Source: Verrucomicrobiota bacterium
GTDB taxonomy: Bacteria > Verrucomicrobiota > Verrucomicrobiia > CAIQCK01
Assembly: GCA_016222825.1 (NCBI GenBank)
Contig: JACRQF010000007.1
Coordinates: forward strand, 88,188-152,187
Length of the DNA stretch: 64,000 bases
Direction: 5' to 3'
The notes below the pieces were generated by a model. That model ran no database searches. It saw only the letters and a program-made list of their open reading frames with translations, and was not told where the DNA came from. A program made the position numbers and the translations under genes. Positions 9,239-18,136 of the stretch are shown here, piece after piece. The first letter of the stretch is position 1. The number at the start of each line of letters is the position of its first letter.

Positions 9239-10180
9239 ATGCAAACGGTTCCACTTGGCACAAGTTTCCTGAGCGTCAGCCGGCTCTGCTACGGCTGCTG
9301 GCGCACCGTCGGCTGGTCGCCGAACGAAGTCACACCGGCACTCGAAGAATCCGCCCGCCGCGCCATCATCACCGCCTACGAGTCGGGCTACACTTTTTTC
9401 GACCACGCCAACATCTACTGTTGGGGCCTGGCGGAGCAGTTCTTCGGGAAGGTGCTGAAGGAAGTCTCCGGCATGCGCGAGCGCGTGATCATCGCCACCA
9501 AGTGCGGCATCCGGCGCAAAGGCGACCCGACGCCCGCCATGCCCGCGCGATGGGATTTCTCCGCGTCTCACATCGTTGCCTCCGCCGAGGCATCGCTGCG
9601 GCGGCTTGGTGTCGAGACGCTGGATGTGCTCATGCTGCACCGGCCCGACTATCTCGCCGACCCTGCGGAGATCGCGCGGGCGTTCACGCAGTTGAAGGAC
9701 GACGGCAAGGTGCGCTTCTTCGGCGTCAGCAACTTCCGTCCGTCGCTCGCCGCGGCGGTCCATGCGGCCTGCCACTTCCCGCTCGTCACGCACCAGGTCG
9801 AGATCAGTCTCGCGAAGCTCGACGCGTTTACCGACGGGACGCTCGATCAGTGTCTCGCCACGAAGATGACGCCGATGGCGTGGAGTCCGCTGGCCGGCGG
9901 ACAGCTTGCCGAGGGCGCCAAGCGCCTCCTGCCTTCACAACAAAACTACCTGACCCTGCCAATTGTAGAGGCGCTTGATCCGATTGCCAAGGCGCGCGGC
10001 GTCAGCCGGAGCGTGATTGCGCTGGCGTGGCTGATGAAACACCCGTCGAAGATTATCCCCGTCGTCGGCTCCACCAATCCCGACCGCATCCGCGAAGCGA
10101 CAAAGGCGGCCGACATCGAGTTGACGCGGGAGGAATGGTATCGGCTGTTTGTGGCCGCGAGCGGAGCGCCGCTGCCGTGA
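9239..10180 (+). CDS. Aldo/keto reductase (YdhF-like)
   Basis: A 313-residue NADPH-dependent (beta/alpha)8-barrel oxidoreductase. The catalytic tetrad can be placed: Asp and Tyr in FFDHANIY, Lys in VIIATKCG and His in VLMLHRPD. SNFRPS and the C-terminal VVGSTNPDRI are the usual cofactor-binding segments. It would reduce an aldehyde or ketone of a sugar or small carbonyl in the cytoplasm; the substrate is not predictable. It follows the Nudix gene by 28 bp. Confidence 0.9.
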   Translation: MQTVPLGTSFLSVSRLCYGCWRTVGWSPNEVTPALEESARRAIITAYESGYTFFDHANIYCWGLAEQFFGKVLKEVSGMRERVIIATKCGIRRKGDPTPAMPARWDFSASHIVASAEASLRRLGVETLDVLMLHRPDYLADPAEIARAFTQLKDDGKVRFFGVSNFRPSLAAAVHAACHFPLVTHQVEISLAKLDAFTDGTLDQCLATKMTPMAWSPLAGGQLAEGAKRLLPSQQNYLTLPIVEALDPIAKARGVSRSVIALAWLMKHPSKIIPVVGSTNPDRIREATKAADIELTREEWYRLFVAASGAPLP

Positions 10181-10190
10181 AACGCAAGGC

Positions 10191-10228
10191 GTAATGCGTA
10201 ACCGCAGGACTTACGTATTACGCATTAC
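10191..10228. terminator. Short inverted repeat between convergent genes
   Basis: An 11-bp perfect inverted repeat (GTAATGCGTAA at 10191-10201 and its complement at 10218-10228) lies between the ends of the aldo/keto reductase gene and the convergent zinc-finger gene. There is no long T-tract. It may act as a weak bidirectional terminator or be an intergenic repeat. Confidence 0.4.
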
Positions 10229-10231
10229 TCA

Positions 10232-11290
10232 TCACGTCGCAATGTGCGACCCCGGCCCCAGCGCGTCGAGCTGGCCGTTTTCCAACTCCACCAGCAACCC
10301 CATCCGCACCAACGCATCCGCATCCGCCTTCACGTCGGCCTCGGCGACGCCTTGCACGGCAAAGTGGTCGCGCAGCGTGTGACGGTTCGGCTTGTGACCG
10401 CGGCGGGCCGGCGCGCCGGCGAGCGCGAGAATCTCCTGCTGGCGCGGCGTGAGCTGGTCGCGCTCCGAGGGGCGGCGCGGGTGGTAGCGGCAGGCATACT
10501 GATGGCCGAGGATGTCGCGGAAGATCTGCAGGCCGCGCTGGCTCAACGACTGCCGCAACAACGCCAGAAAATGCCCCGGCTCCTTTTTCTCCTTGTCCCA
10601 AACCTGGTTGCAGGCGCGGCGGATGTCCCGGCATTCGAGGTGCCGCACGCGCGCGGCGGGAATCGCCAGTTCCGGTTCGGTCTTCTCAACACTGTCGGCG
10701 TGCGCCTGCCGCACGTGGTCCAGCAGCGCCCGCTCGTCCACCGCCAACTCGTCGCAGAACGCGCAATGCAGTTCCTCGGTGACGCTCAGCGCCTTTCGCC
10801 ACGCCTCCACGTCGTCTGGGAAGTTGGAGTTCGCCACCTTGGCGCGGAACTCATCAAACGGCACGCGGTCGTGACGCTCCTTGTGATGCGCCACGAGCCG
10901 CGCGCTGAACTCGTGGTAATTCGGCGGGCAGAGCAGTGTCCGGCACAGCCCGCAACGGGCCACAAACTGGAAGTTGCCCTTCGGCGGCTCCACGGTCTTC
11001 GGCACAATCTTCACGGCCTTCGCGGCATGTTGCTGGCGGAAATGGCGGAAGACCAGTTCGCCGCCGGAAAACGCCTGCCCGCACTCGACGCAAAGATGAA
11101 ACTTCGCCTTCGTGTCGCGCGGCGGCTTCAGCACAAACGTCAGCGCGTTCGGCTGGTTCACGAGGTTGCGCCACAGATCGAACAGCGCGTGCGCACGGCC
11201 GTCAGCCTTGAGCTTTTGCGCAAGCTTGTCGAGCGGCGGCATCTCCAGCCGCAGCGTGCAGAAAATCGCCTTGTCGGCAACAGGTTTCAT
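10232..11290 (-). CDS. Protein with C2H2 zinc-finger-like motifs
   Basis: The 352-residue protein starts at ATG 11290; the open frame upstream to 11509 is atypical and has no RBS. Two fingers fit the classical spacing C-x2-C-x12-H-x4-H: CVECGQAF...H-FRQQ-H (about residues 68-89) and CAFCDELA...H-VRQA-H (about 175-196). A third, CGLCRTLL with a longer gap and HHKERH, lies between (about 113-140). The C-terminal part (DQLTPRQQEILALAG to MGLLVELENGQ) looks like a winged-helix segment. C2H2 fingers normally bind DNA, RNA or protein in eukaryotes and are rare in bacteria outside the Ros family, which has a single finger with different spacing. The target is unknown. Confidence 0.75.
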   Translation of the reverse strand: MKPVADKAIFCTLRLEMPPLDKLAQKLKADGRAHALFDLWRNLVNQPNALTFVLKPPRDTKAKFHLCVECGQAFSGGELVFRHFRQQHAAKAVKIVPKTVEPPKGNFQFVARCGLCRTLLCPPNYHEFSARLVAHHKERHDRVPFDEFRAKVANSNFPDDVEAWRKALSVTEELHCAFCDELAVDERALLDHVRQAHADSVEKTEPELAIPAARVRHLECRDIRRACNQVWDKEKKEPGHFLALLRQSLSQRGLQIFRDILGHQYACRYHPRRPSERDQLTPRQQEILALAGAPARRGHKPNRHTLRDHFAVQGVAEADVKADADALVRMGLLVELENGQLDALGPGSHIAT

Positions 11291-11486
11291 CAGTCCAGTC
11301 GTTCCACACCGCACAACCCAAAGTGGCGTGAGCTTCCGAGCTCGCGAAGCTTCTCGCAGCGACCACGCCGGGCGAGCTTGGAAGCCCGCCCCACTCATGC
11401 AGTCGTCAGGTTGACGGCGCGTGCGCATTCTCCTAGAGTGTTCGCGCGAGTCAACGCAAAAGGATAACGACAATCGAACTTTCGCC

Positions 11487-12365
11487 ATGAAAATCATCCG
11501 CTTCACCACGCCCGGTTTGCAGTTTCAGGACGGCTACCACTTCCGGCTCGGCGTGCTCGACGGCGAGCGCGTCATTGACCTGACCACGAAGGACCCGAAC
11601 ACCTTCGGCTCCGTCTCCGGCCTGCTGCGGCTGGACGAGCCTGCCGTGGCTGTCGCCGAAGCGATCCAGAACGCGCCGGCGTTGCCGCTGGGGCAGGTGC
11701 AACTGGAAGCGCCACTCGACGTGCAGGAGGTCTGGGCGACCGAGGTCAACTATCCGGGATGCCGCGACGCGCGCGTGGCGGCCTCATCCAGGAACGGCGG
11801 GGGCGCTCTTTACGAAAGGATCTTCAGCGCGATGCGGCCGGAGCTGTTCTTCAAGGCGACGCCCGAGCGCGCCGTCGGCCCCGACCAACACGTGCGCATC
11901 CGCGTGGATTCCAAGCGCAGCGTGCCGGAGCCGTCGCTCGCGCTCGTCATCAACTACGCCGGCGCCGTCGTCGGCTACACCATCGGCAACGACATCTGCG
12001 CGCGCGACCTCGCGGACGACAACCCGCTCTATCTGCCGCAGGCGAAGATGTATCGCGGCGGCTGCGCGCTCGGCCCGTGCATCCTGCTCAAGGAAGCCGT
12101 CGCCGACCCGAAAGCGCTGGAGATCACGATGCGCGTCGAGCGCAACGAAGTGCTCGTGTTCCACGGACGCGCGGGCGTGGCGGAGATGAAGCGCAGCTTC
12201 GAGGAACTCGCCGATTACCTTTTCCGCGAGAACGATTTTGTCCCCGGTGTCTTTCTGCTGACCGGCGCGGCCGTTCTGCCGCCCGCCGATTTCACGCTGG
12301 AACACGGCGACCTTGTCGAAATCGAGGTGCCGCTGATCGGCGTGTTGAGAAACACCGTGGAGTAA
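11487..12365 (+). CDS. Fumarylacetoacetate hydrolase family protein
   Basis: A 292-residue protein from ATG 11487. The C-terminal two thirds carry the FAH-fold signature: PELFFKATPERAVG, YAGAVVGYTIGNDICARD and the metal-site region around LADDNPLYLPQAKM. FAH-family members hydrolyse or decarboxylate acylpyruvates and related 2-keto-3-deoxy sugar acids using a divalent metal. Some close relatives act on 2-keto-3-deoxy-L-arabinonate or fuconate, which would suit the sugar-rich surroundings, but that is inference. It is convergent with the radical SAM gene, 31 bp away. Confidence 0.85.
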   Translation: MKIIRFTTPGLQFQDGYHFRLGVLDGERVIDLTTKDPNTFGSVSGLLRLDEPAVAVAEAIQNAPALPLGQVQLEAPLDVQEVWATEVNYPGCRDARVAASSRNGGGALYERIFSAMRPELFFKATPERAVGPDQHVRIRVDSKRSVPEPSLALVINYAGAVVGYTIGNDICARDLADDNPLYLPQAKMYRGGCALGPCILLKEAVADPKALEITMRVERNEVLVFHGRAGVAEMKRSFEELADYLFRENDFVPGVFLLTGAAVLPPADFTLEHGDLVEIEVPLIGVLRNTVE

Positions 12366-12396
12366 CGGAGCGGGAGCGAACCCGCGGGGGCCGCGA

Positions 12397-13302
12397 TCAC
12401 GCCTTGCCGCCGGCGAACGTCTCGACGGGAACCTGCGTGTTGCGATGGATGCGCGCGGCGATGGCTTCGAGTTCCCTTTCGCTCAAGGGGTCCACCCACG
12501 ACTCAAGCGGCTTGCGCACGACGGTATAGACCTGTATGAGTTTGATCTTCCCGCCGCCTTGGATGATCTCGTTGAGCCGTTCGCAGTAAGCCTCGATCTC
12601 CGTGACGGGCGGCGGCTCGCCGTGGAGCCGGACAAAGAGACTCTGGACAACGATGGGGCGCGGGCGTGCGGTGAGCGCGAGATTCTTCAAGATGCGGCTG
12701 AACGCAATCGCCGTGCGGTTCACCTGCTTGAAATACTGCTCCGTGCCGGCGTCAAGCTTCGCCCAAACCTCACCGTTGTCGTCATCCAGCAACCGCAGCC
12801 CGGCCTGCACGTCCGTCCGGTCGAGGCCGGCGCAATCCGTGATCAGCACCACCTTCGTCTCCTGCAACCCCGTCTCTCGCTTCACGCGCGTCACGATTTC
12901 GACGACATCCCGGAACTGCCGCACGGTGGTCGGCTCGCCGTCGCCGCTGAGGGCGATGTCGTTGATGCGCGTGGCCATGTCGAGGACGGTATTGAACGGA
13001 TACTCGCTCGCGAGCGTGCCGGACTGGACCAGCTCCACCATCTCGCGCAACTCGCGCTCCAAGGTTGACAGCACGAGCATCGAAACCCTCGGCGGTGTCG
13101 CGCGGTCCACCTGGCAATAGACGCAGTGGAAATTGCAGGCCTTGTTCGGGTTGAGGTTGATGCCGATGGACAGGCCGTGGCTGCGGCGCGAGATGACGGG
13201 ATAAACGTAGCAGAACTCGCGATAGGTCCGCGAATGCGAGCGATGCGCGATAGTTAATCCTGTCTTGACTGCCTTTGGCCCAAACACCGCGCAACGTAGC
13301 AT
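12397..13302 (-). CDS. Radical SAM protein (COG0731-like)
   Basis: The radical SAM cluster motif CxxxCxxC is seen as CNFHCVYC, preceded by SIGINLNPNKA and followed by SGDGEPTT, the glycine-rich SAM-binding segment. The protein is 301 residues from ATG 13302, with GGAGG just upstream; ATG 13344 is an alternative. The overall order resembles the COG0731 group that includes TYW1-like wyosine enzymes, but the substrate is unassigned. It is divergent from a Gfo/Idh gene, leaving 85 bp for two promoters. Confidence 0.85.
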   Translation of the reverse strand: MLRCAVFGPKAVKTGLTIAHRSHSRTYREFCYVYPVISRRSHGLSIGINLNPNKACNFHCVYCQVDRATPPRVSMLVLSTLERELREMVELVQSGTLASEYPFNTVLDMATRINDIALSGDGEPTTVRQFRDVVEIVTRVKRETGLQETKVVLITDCAGLDRTDVQAGLRLLDDDNGEVWAKLDAGTEQYFKQVNRTAIAFSRILKNLALTARPRPIVVQSLFVRLHGEPPPVTEIEAYCERLNEIIQGGGKIKLIQVYTVVRKPLESWVDPLSERELEAIAARIHRNTQVPVETFAGGKA

Positions 13303-13387
13303 CGCCCTCCACGACGCGCAACGGGGAGAATGCTTTCCAGCCAAAATCCTCTGGAATTGTCCCGCGCCGCGCCGCTAGACTCGCGAC

Positions 13388-14389
13388 ATGATCCGAATCG
13401 CCATGCTCTCCGCAGCCCACCTGCACGCCAACAGCTACGCGCAGGAGGCCCGCAACACCGAAAACGTCCAGATCGCCTGCGTCTGGGACGACGACCCCGC
13501 CCGCGGCGAGGCGTTCGCCAAGGAACTCGGCGTGCCCTTCGACAGCGACCTCGCCCGCGTGCTCGCCCGCAAGGACGTGGACGCCGTCATCGTCTGCTCG
13601 GAGAGCAACAAGCACCGCACCATCCTCGTCGCCGCCGCGCACGCGAAGAAGCACATCTTCGTCGAGAAACCGCTCACGCTCACCCTCGCCGAGGCCGACG
13701 AGGTAGCGCGCGAGATCAAGGCCAGCGGCGTCAAGTTCATGATCTCCCTGCCCCAGCGCAGCAAGTCCGAGGCGGTGCTGATGAAGGACCTGATTGACAC
13801 AGGCAAGCTCGGCAAGATCGCCACCGCGCGCTTCCGCATGGGCCACGCCGCCGCGTTGGAGAAGTTGTTCAAGGGCGGCAGCGCATGGTTCGGCGACGAG
13901 AAGCTCGCCGGCCCCGGCGCGCTCTTCGACATCGCCTGCCACACCCTCGACGCGATGCGCTGGCTGCTCGGCGAGCCGGCGAGCGTTTTCTGCAAGAACG
14001 TCAACTTCACCGGCGCGTATCCGATCCCCGACAATGGCGTCGTCATCATCGAGTTCAAGAACAAGGCCGTCGGCATCCTCGACTTCAGCTACGCGCAGGG
14101 CGCCGGGCCGAACTTCTGGGAACTCTACGGCACCGAAGGCACCGCCGTGCGCGACATGCCGGGCCAGCCGCCCGTCACTTACATCCTGCGCCAGGGCGCG
14201 GACGGTTTCGCCGCGGCGTGGCAGCGCGTCAGGATGCCCAAGCCGCGGCCAAGCGCGTTGCAGCAATGGTTCGCCGCCATCCTCCGCAACGAACCGGCGC
14301 ACATCACCGTGGACGACGCCCGCAACCTGACCCAACTCCTCGACGCCGCCCGCACCTCCGCGCGCGAGGGCCGCGAGGTGAAGCTGTAG
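13388..14389 (+). CDS. Gfo/Idh/MocA family oxidoreductase
   Basis: A 333-residue NAD(P)-dependent sugar or inositol-type dehydrogenase without an export signal. The N-terminal Rossmann domain spans about residues 1-120, with the conserved FVEKPLTLT carrying the catalytic-site Lys of the EKP motif. The C-terminal domain has GGSAWFGDEKLAGPGALFD and the DIACHTLDAMRWLLG helix with the expected His. The substrate is not readable. It is followed after 12 bp by a small membrane protein gene, likely in the same transcript. Confidence 0.9.
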   Translation: MIRIAMLSAAHLHANSYAQEARNTENVQIACVWDDDPARGEAFAKELGVPFDSDLARVLARKDVDAVIVCSESNKHRTILVAAAHAKKHIFVEKPLTLTLAEADEVAREIKASGVKFMISLPQRSKSEAVLMKDLIDTGKLGKIATARFRMGHAAALEKLFKGGSAWFGDEKLAGPGALFDIACHTLDAMRWLLGEPASVFCKNVNFTGAYPIPDNGVVIIEFKNKAVGILDFSYAQGAGPNFWELYGTEGTAVRDMPGQPPVTYILRQGADGFAAAWQRVRMPKPRPSALQQWFAAILRNEPAHITVDDARNLTQLLDAARTSAREGREVKL

Positions 14390-14401
14390 TCCGCGCGCAC
14401 C

Positions 14402-15094
14402 ATGAACATCGTCACCACCATCTCCCGCGAATGGCGGAACCGCATGTTGATACAGGCTGCGTTTATGGTCGGCTTCGGGCTTTGGTTCTTCTACGACGGC
14501 TCCGTCAGCTACCCGAAACACAACGACCGCCTCGCCGAATACAAAGCCGCCGTCGCCCGCGGCGAGACCGCCAAGTGGAGCGACTTCGCCGCCAAGAAAG
14601 GCTGGCCCGGCCAGGACCATCCCGCCCCCTACTCTTCCGCCGAACTCAAGACCCAGTTCGTCCTCGGCGCAATCTGCGTCGCGATGAGCGGCGCGACCAT
14701 CATCAGGTTCCTCATCGGCCGCCGCCAGAAGATGAGCAGCGACGGCCAGACCATCTGCGGCGTGCGCGGCGAGCGCGTGCCGCTGGAAGCGTTCGTCAGC
14801 GTGGACAAGCGGAAATGGGAGCGCAAGAGCATCGCCTACGCCTTCTACGAGCAGGACGGCCAGCGCCGCCGGCTGACGATTGACGATTACAAGTTCATCG
14901 GCGCTGAAGACATCCTGAAGCAGATCGAAGAACAGATCGCGAAGAAAGAATGCGCGCTTATGGCCACGGGAAACTCGTTTACTCAACCGAGGAACCCGCC
15001 CGCACAACCGAGGAAAGCGTTTACGCTACGGAGGAAGGGATTTGCCCCTGCTACAGCCCCATCAACGCGACGAACCACGCGGGCGGGCGGATGA
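14402..15094 (+). CDS. Two-TM membrane protein of unknown function
   Basis: A 230-residue protein with two hydrophobic spans, at about residues 16-33 (IQAAFMVGFGLWFFY) and 85-103 (FVLGAICVAMSGATIIRFLI). Between them is a charged, probably extracytoplasmic segment; the C-terminal half is a cytoplasmic domain with a PH-like feel (VRGERVPLEAFVSVDKRKWE). The last 40 residues are Pro/Arg/Thr-rich and low complexity. The gene overlaps the end of the convergent thioesterase gene by 44 bp. No function can be assigned. Confidence 0.7.
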   Translation: MNIVTTISREWRNRMLIQAAFMVGFGLWFFYDGSVSYPKHNDRLAEYKAAVARGETAKWSDFAAKKGWPGQDHPAPYSSAELKTQFVLGAICVAMSGATIIRFLIGRRQKMSSDGQTICGVRGERVPLEAFVSVDKRKWERKSIAYAFYEQDGQRRRLTIDDYKFIGAEDILKQIEEQIAKKECALMATGNSFTQPRNPPAQPRKAFTLRRKGFAPATAPSTRRTTRAGG

Positions 15095-15455
15095 GTTTGC
15101 CGTCGGGGCCAAGGCAGGCGTGGAGGGTGTAGCCGCGCGCCACGGCCGCACCGTTGGCGGCGTGGACGATCTCGTGTTCGAACCGCACGCGCGCCCGGCC
15201 GAACATGGCCACGCGGGTGGTCATGCGCAGTTCGTCGTCGTAGCGCGCGCGACCGACGAACTCGATGTGCGTCTCCACCAGCGGTAGGAAGAGGCCGCGC
15301 GTTTCCATCTCGGAGTAAGGCACGCCGAGCTTGCGCGTGATCTCCGTGCGCCCGCACTCGAACCACTCCAGGACGCGGGAGTTGTAGAAGCCACCCATCT
15401 GGTCCGTCTCGCTGTAGCGGACGCGGAGGGTGGTGATGTTCTCAATGGGGGGCAT
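15051..15455 (-). CDS. Acyl-CoA thioesterase, YbgC/4HBT-like hotdog fold
   Basis: A 134-residue protein from ATG 15455; the longer frame upstream translates intergenic repeats. The hotdog-fold active-site segment is present as RVRYSETDQMGGFYN, matching the YbgC/4-hydroxybenzoyl-CoA thioesterase pattern (D-x-x-G-x-x-x-N/Y) in which the Asp is catalytic. It would hydrolyse acyl-CoA thioesters in the cytoplasm. It is the last gene of a minus-strand run that also holds KAS III and an HgdB/HgdC-type pair, in keeping with CoA-ester metabolism. Confidence 0.85.
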   Translation of the reverse strand: MPPIENITTLRVRYSETDQMGGFYNSRVLEWFECGRTEITRKLGVPYSEMETRGLFLPLVETHIEFVGRARYDDELRMTTRVAMFGRARVRFEHEIVHAANGAAVARGYTLHACLGPDGKLIRPPAWFVALMGL

Positions 15456-15544
15456 GGTGACTGGTAACTGGTAATCGGTAACTGGTGATTGGTTCAGGAG
15501 CCGGAGTATGAATCGTCCGCTACCAATTACCAATCACCAATCAC
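15456..15544. repeat. Intergenic repeat of TGGTGATTGG/ACTGGTAAC units
   Basis: This spacer consists of short repeated words: GGTAACTGGTGATTGG-type on the left and ACCAATTACCAATCACC on the right, which are mutually complementary and can fold. The same vocabulary recurs at 16556-16652, between the next two genes. It is probably a short palindromic repeat family rather than coding sequence. Confidence 0.6.
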
Positions 15545-15553
15545 TTCCCACAC

Positions 15554-16555
15554 TCACATCTTCACCAGCGCGGAGCCCCAGACGAAGCCGGAGCCGAAGC
15601 CGACGAGGAGGACGAGCTTGCCGTCGGTGACCATGCCTTGCTTGCGGGCCTCGTCGAGCGCGATGGGCAGGCAGGCGGAGGCGATGTTGCCGTGGTCCTC
15701 GACGTTGATGAACACTTTCTCCTTCGGCATGCCGGTCTTTTGAACGACGACTTCGAGCATGCGGAGGTTGGCTTGATGCGGGATGAGGACGTCCACGTCG
15801 GCGAGGGTGAGGCCGGCACCATCGAGCGCCTCGAAGGCCGCGCCGGTCATGCCGGCCACGCCGTTCTCGAAGACGGCCTTGCCGTCCATGCGGAAATGGA
15901 CCCGGCCCGCGTCCACGTCGTCCTTGGTGATGTGTTCCATGCGGCCGAGCGCGCTGCCGGGGGCGGCAGTGTAAAGCGCCTTCGCGCCGCGGCCGTCGGA
16001 GTGGATGCCGGTCCAGAGGACGCCGCGCTTGGGGTCGTCGCACGGCCCCATGACGACTGCGCCCGCGCCGTCGCCGAGCAGGATGGCGATGTTGCGGCCG
16101 TCGTTGGAGCAATCAATGCGCTTGGAGAGCACCTCGGAGCAGACGATGAGCGGGTGGCGGAACTTGCCGCTCTTGATGAACGCGTCGGCCATCGCCATGC
16201 CGTAGAGCAGGCCGGTGCATTGCTGGCGGATGTCGAACGCGGCGACGCCGACGAGACCGAGCTTCGCGCCGAGGAAGCAGACGCAACCCGGATCGGCGTG
16301 GTCGGGTGTGATGGTGTTCATGATGAGCAGATCAATGTCACTCATCTTCAGTCCCGCATCGGCCACGGCGGCCTGCGCGGCGAGCGCGCCCAGGTCGGAC
16401 GCGCTAACGCCCGCCTCGGCGTGGAAGCGGCTGCGGACGCCGGTGCGCTCGACGATGAACTTGTCGGTGGTGTCCATCACCTTTTCGAGGTCGGCGTTGG
16501 TGGTGACCTTGGGCGGCAGGTAACGGCCGGTGCCGAGGATGCGGGAGTGAGTCAT
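15554..16555 (-). CDS. 3-oxoacyl-ACP synthase III (KAS III / FabH family)
   Basis: A 333-residue thiolase-fold condensing enzyme from ATG 16555. The Cys-His-Asn triad can be read as QQCTGLLYG (Cys near residue 114), IPHQAN (His near 259) and EDHGNIASA (Asn near 289). GDGAGAVVMG is the usual glycine-rich segment. KAS III starts chains by condensing acyl-CoA with malonyl-ACP; relatives also make other C-C or ester bonds. It sits among CoA-ester genes rather than with fabD/fabG, so it may be specialised rather than the housekeeping FabH. Confidence 0.9.
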   Translation of the reverse strand: MTHSRILGTGRYLPPKVTTNADLEKVMDTTDKFIVERTGVRSRFHAEAGVSASDLGALAAQAAVADAGLKMSDIDLLIMNTITPDHADPGCVCFLGAKLGLVGVAAFDIRQQCTGLLYGMAMADAFIKSGKFRHPLIVCSEVLSKRIDCSNDGRNIAILLGDGAGAVVMGPCDDPKRGVLWTGIHSDGRGAKALYTAAPGSALGRMEHITKDDVDAGRVHFRMDGKAVFENGVAGMTGAAFEALDGAGLTLADVDVLIPHQANLRMLEVVVQKTGMPKEKVFINVEDHGNIASACLPIALDEARKQGMVTDGKLVLLVGFGSGFVWGSALVKM

Positions 16556-16652
16556 GGTGTTCCGTGATTGGTGATTGATGACTGGTAACTCGTGATTGGT
16601 AACTGGTAACTCGTGATCCGCGGTTCCAATCACGAATCTCCCATCACCAATT
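16556..16652. repeat. Second copy of the TGGTGATTGG intergenic repeat
   Basis: The gap between the KAS III and MBL-fold genes is filled with the same words as 15456-15544 (TTGGTGATTG, ACTGGTAACTCGTGATTGG, then CCCATCACCAATTAC). The left and right halves are complementary and could form a hairpin. Confidence 0.6.
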
Positions 16653-16657
16653 ACTTC

Positions 16658-17581
16658 TTACGCCGCCATTCCTTCCTGCTTCATCGAGTTTTTCACGAGC
16701 AGGCTGCAGTTCTTCTGGAAGAAGTCCACCGGCAGTGAGCCGGTCACAGCGTGAATTTCAATGCCCAGCTCGCCGGCGAGCGCGCGCGGGTCTTTGCCGC
16801 CCTTGACGGCATCAATGATGCGCTTGTGGTAAGCCTCGGCGGAGGCGATCGCGCCTTCGAAATACTTCTTCACCTCGTCGGCGCCGGTGATGACGGCGTT
16901 GTGCGCGAGGCAAACGACCTCCGCGCCGAGCGCGGCGAGACGGCGGTTGGAGTTCATGTAAGCGGCGTAGTCGCTGAAATACATCGGCCACCACGTCTTC
17001 TTGTCGGCGAAGTAGAAGCCGGTCACGTCGGCGACGATGGCGATCTTCCGCGTCGGCTCGAAGAAGCTGAGGCTACAATCGCTGTGGCCCGGCGTGGCGA
17101 TGACGTCGAACTTGAGTCCGCCGACGGCCACGGTGTCGCCTTCCTTGAGCACCTGCTCCACGGCCATCTTCGGTTCCGTGAGGGGCTGCGGCTTCTGACT
17201 CTCGGTGATCGCGCCTTTACCGAGCAACCACGCGGTCAGTGCGCCGTCAATCTTCGCGAAGAAGCCGATGGCCTTTTCGTTGCCCATCGTCGCGGCGGCG
17301 ATCTGCGAGGCGAGCACCTGCGCGCCGGGGAACATCCTCCGAAACGCCGGCACCGCCATGACATGGTCGGGATGCCCGTGCGTGATGACGATCTGCTTCA
17401 CGCTCTCCGGCGCGATGGCGAACTTGGCGAGCTGCGCCTCCAGCACCGGCCCGCAAGCGCCGACGCCGCCCTCGACCACCGCGGCCTCGCCGCCGTCTTT
17501 GACGAGGTAGATCGGGTAATCGGTGGTGCCGAGCAACAGCAGGTTGTCGGTCACTGCAACAGGTGGATTGGTAATGATCAT
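16658..17581 (-). CDS. Metallo-beta-lactamase-fold hydrolase
   Basis: A 307-residue protein with the zinc-binding motif THGHPDH at about residues 67-73, a second-shell GHSDCSL (with the metal His) and the ADVTGFYF region where the bridging Asp lies. The fold covers glyoxalase II-like thioester hydrolases, lactonases and many others. Placement between KAS III and an HgdC-type activator makes a CoA-thioesterase role reasonable but unproven. The 63-bp spacer to the upstream toxin gene holds a GAGAA-type RBS. Confidence 0.85.
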   Translation of the reverse strand: MIITNPPVAVTDNLLLLGTTDYPIYLVKDGGEAAVVEGGVGACGPVLEAQLAKFAIAPESVKQIVITHGHPDHVMAVPAFRRMFPGAQVLASQIAAATMGNEKAIGFFAKIDGALTAWLLGKGAITESQKPQPLTEPKMAVEQVLKEGDTVAVGGLKFDVIATPGHSDCSLSFFEPTRKIAIVADVTGFYFADKKTWWPMYFSDYAAYMNSNRRLAALGAEVVCLAHNAVITGADEVKKYFEGAIASAEAYHKRIIDAVKGGKDPRALAGELGIEIHAVTGSLPVDFFQKNCSLLVKNSMKQEGMAA

Positions 17582-17644
17582 AAGTGTTCTCGTTTTTGAA
17601 ACCGTATCATCTAGCGAATCTCCCGCCCAGCGGCAAGACTACAC

Positions 17645-18136
17645 TCACCTCAAACCGCTTCTGCGGGCGGCATCCCTCGCAAGCGCGGCTTTCACCAAAC
17701 CGGGATCCAGTCTGACATTGGTGTTTCCGAGCTTCTTCATCACCTCAGCAAAATCCAGAAAGCCACGGGCTGCGGCCTGCTCCAAAAGCCCCAGTGTTCC
17801 GATGACCCGCAGACCACAATGCGTCGCGGCGGCCCGACCGGCCCGGTCGTCCATCAAGATCGCGTCCGCTTTGATTTCGCGCGCGAGGCATATCGCCTCC
17901 GACTCGCCGGGATCAACCGCGAGGGAGACATCGAGCGATTGCGGCGCTTGGACCGTCACCCATGCTGGAAGCGCCGCCGCCCAGGAGCTCACAGCCGGCG
18001 GGGCGCCTGCATGTTGCAGTTCACGCAAAACGGCCGGTGGAATGAAAACTCGCGCGAACAATCGGGGAAGGACTTCTTCCGAGCCGCACAGGATCAGGTA
18101 GTGCAACGGGCTGGTGTCAGAGACGACGACGTTCAT
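17645..18136 (-). CDS. DUF3368 PIN-like toxin
   Basis: A 163-residue protein with a PIN-fold layout: N-terminal VVVSDTSPLHYL with the first Asp, a central acidic segment DPGESEAICLARE and ILMDDRAGR (DDRAGR) at about residues 94-101. This matches DUF3368, the usual partner of UPF0175 antitoxins. PIN toxins are Mg-dependent ribonucleases. The start overlaps the stop of the upstream UPF0175 gene by 4 bases, as expected for translational coupling. Confidence 0.85.
   Translation of the reverse strand: MNVVVSDTSPLHYLILCGSEEVLPRLFARVFIPPAVLRELQHAGAPPAVSSWAAALPAWVTVQAPQSLDVSLAVDPGESEAICLAREIKADAILMDDRAGRAAATHCGLRVIGTLGLLEQAAARGFLDFAEVMKKLGNTNVRLDPGLVKAALARDAARRSGLR

Noticed and set aside
12782..15007. 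A 741-codon minus-strand frame across the Gfo/Idh gene
   Set aside because: It overlaps three well-supported genes and has only Ala/Arg/Gly-rich, motif-free text.
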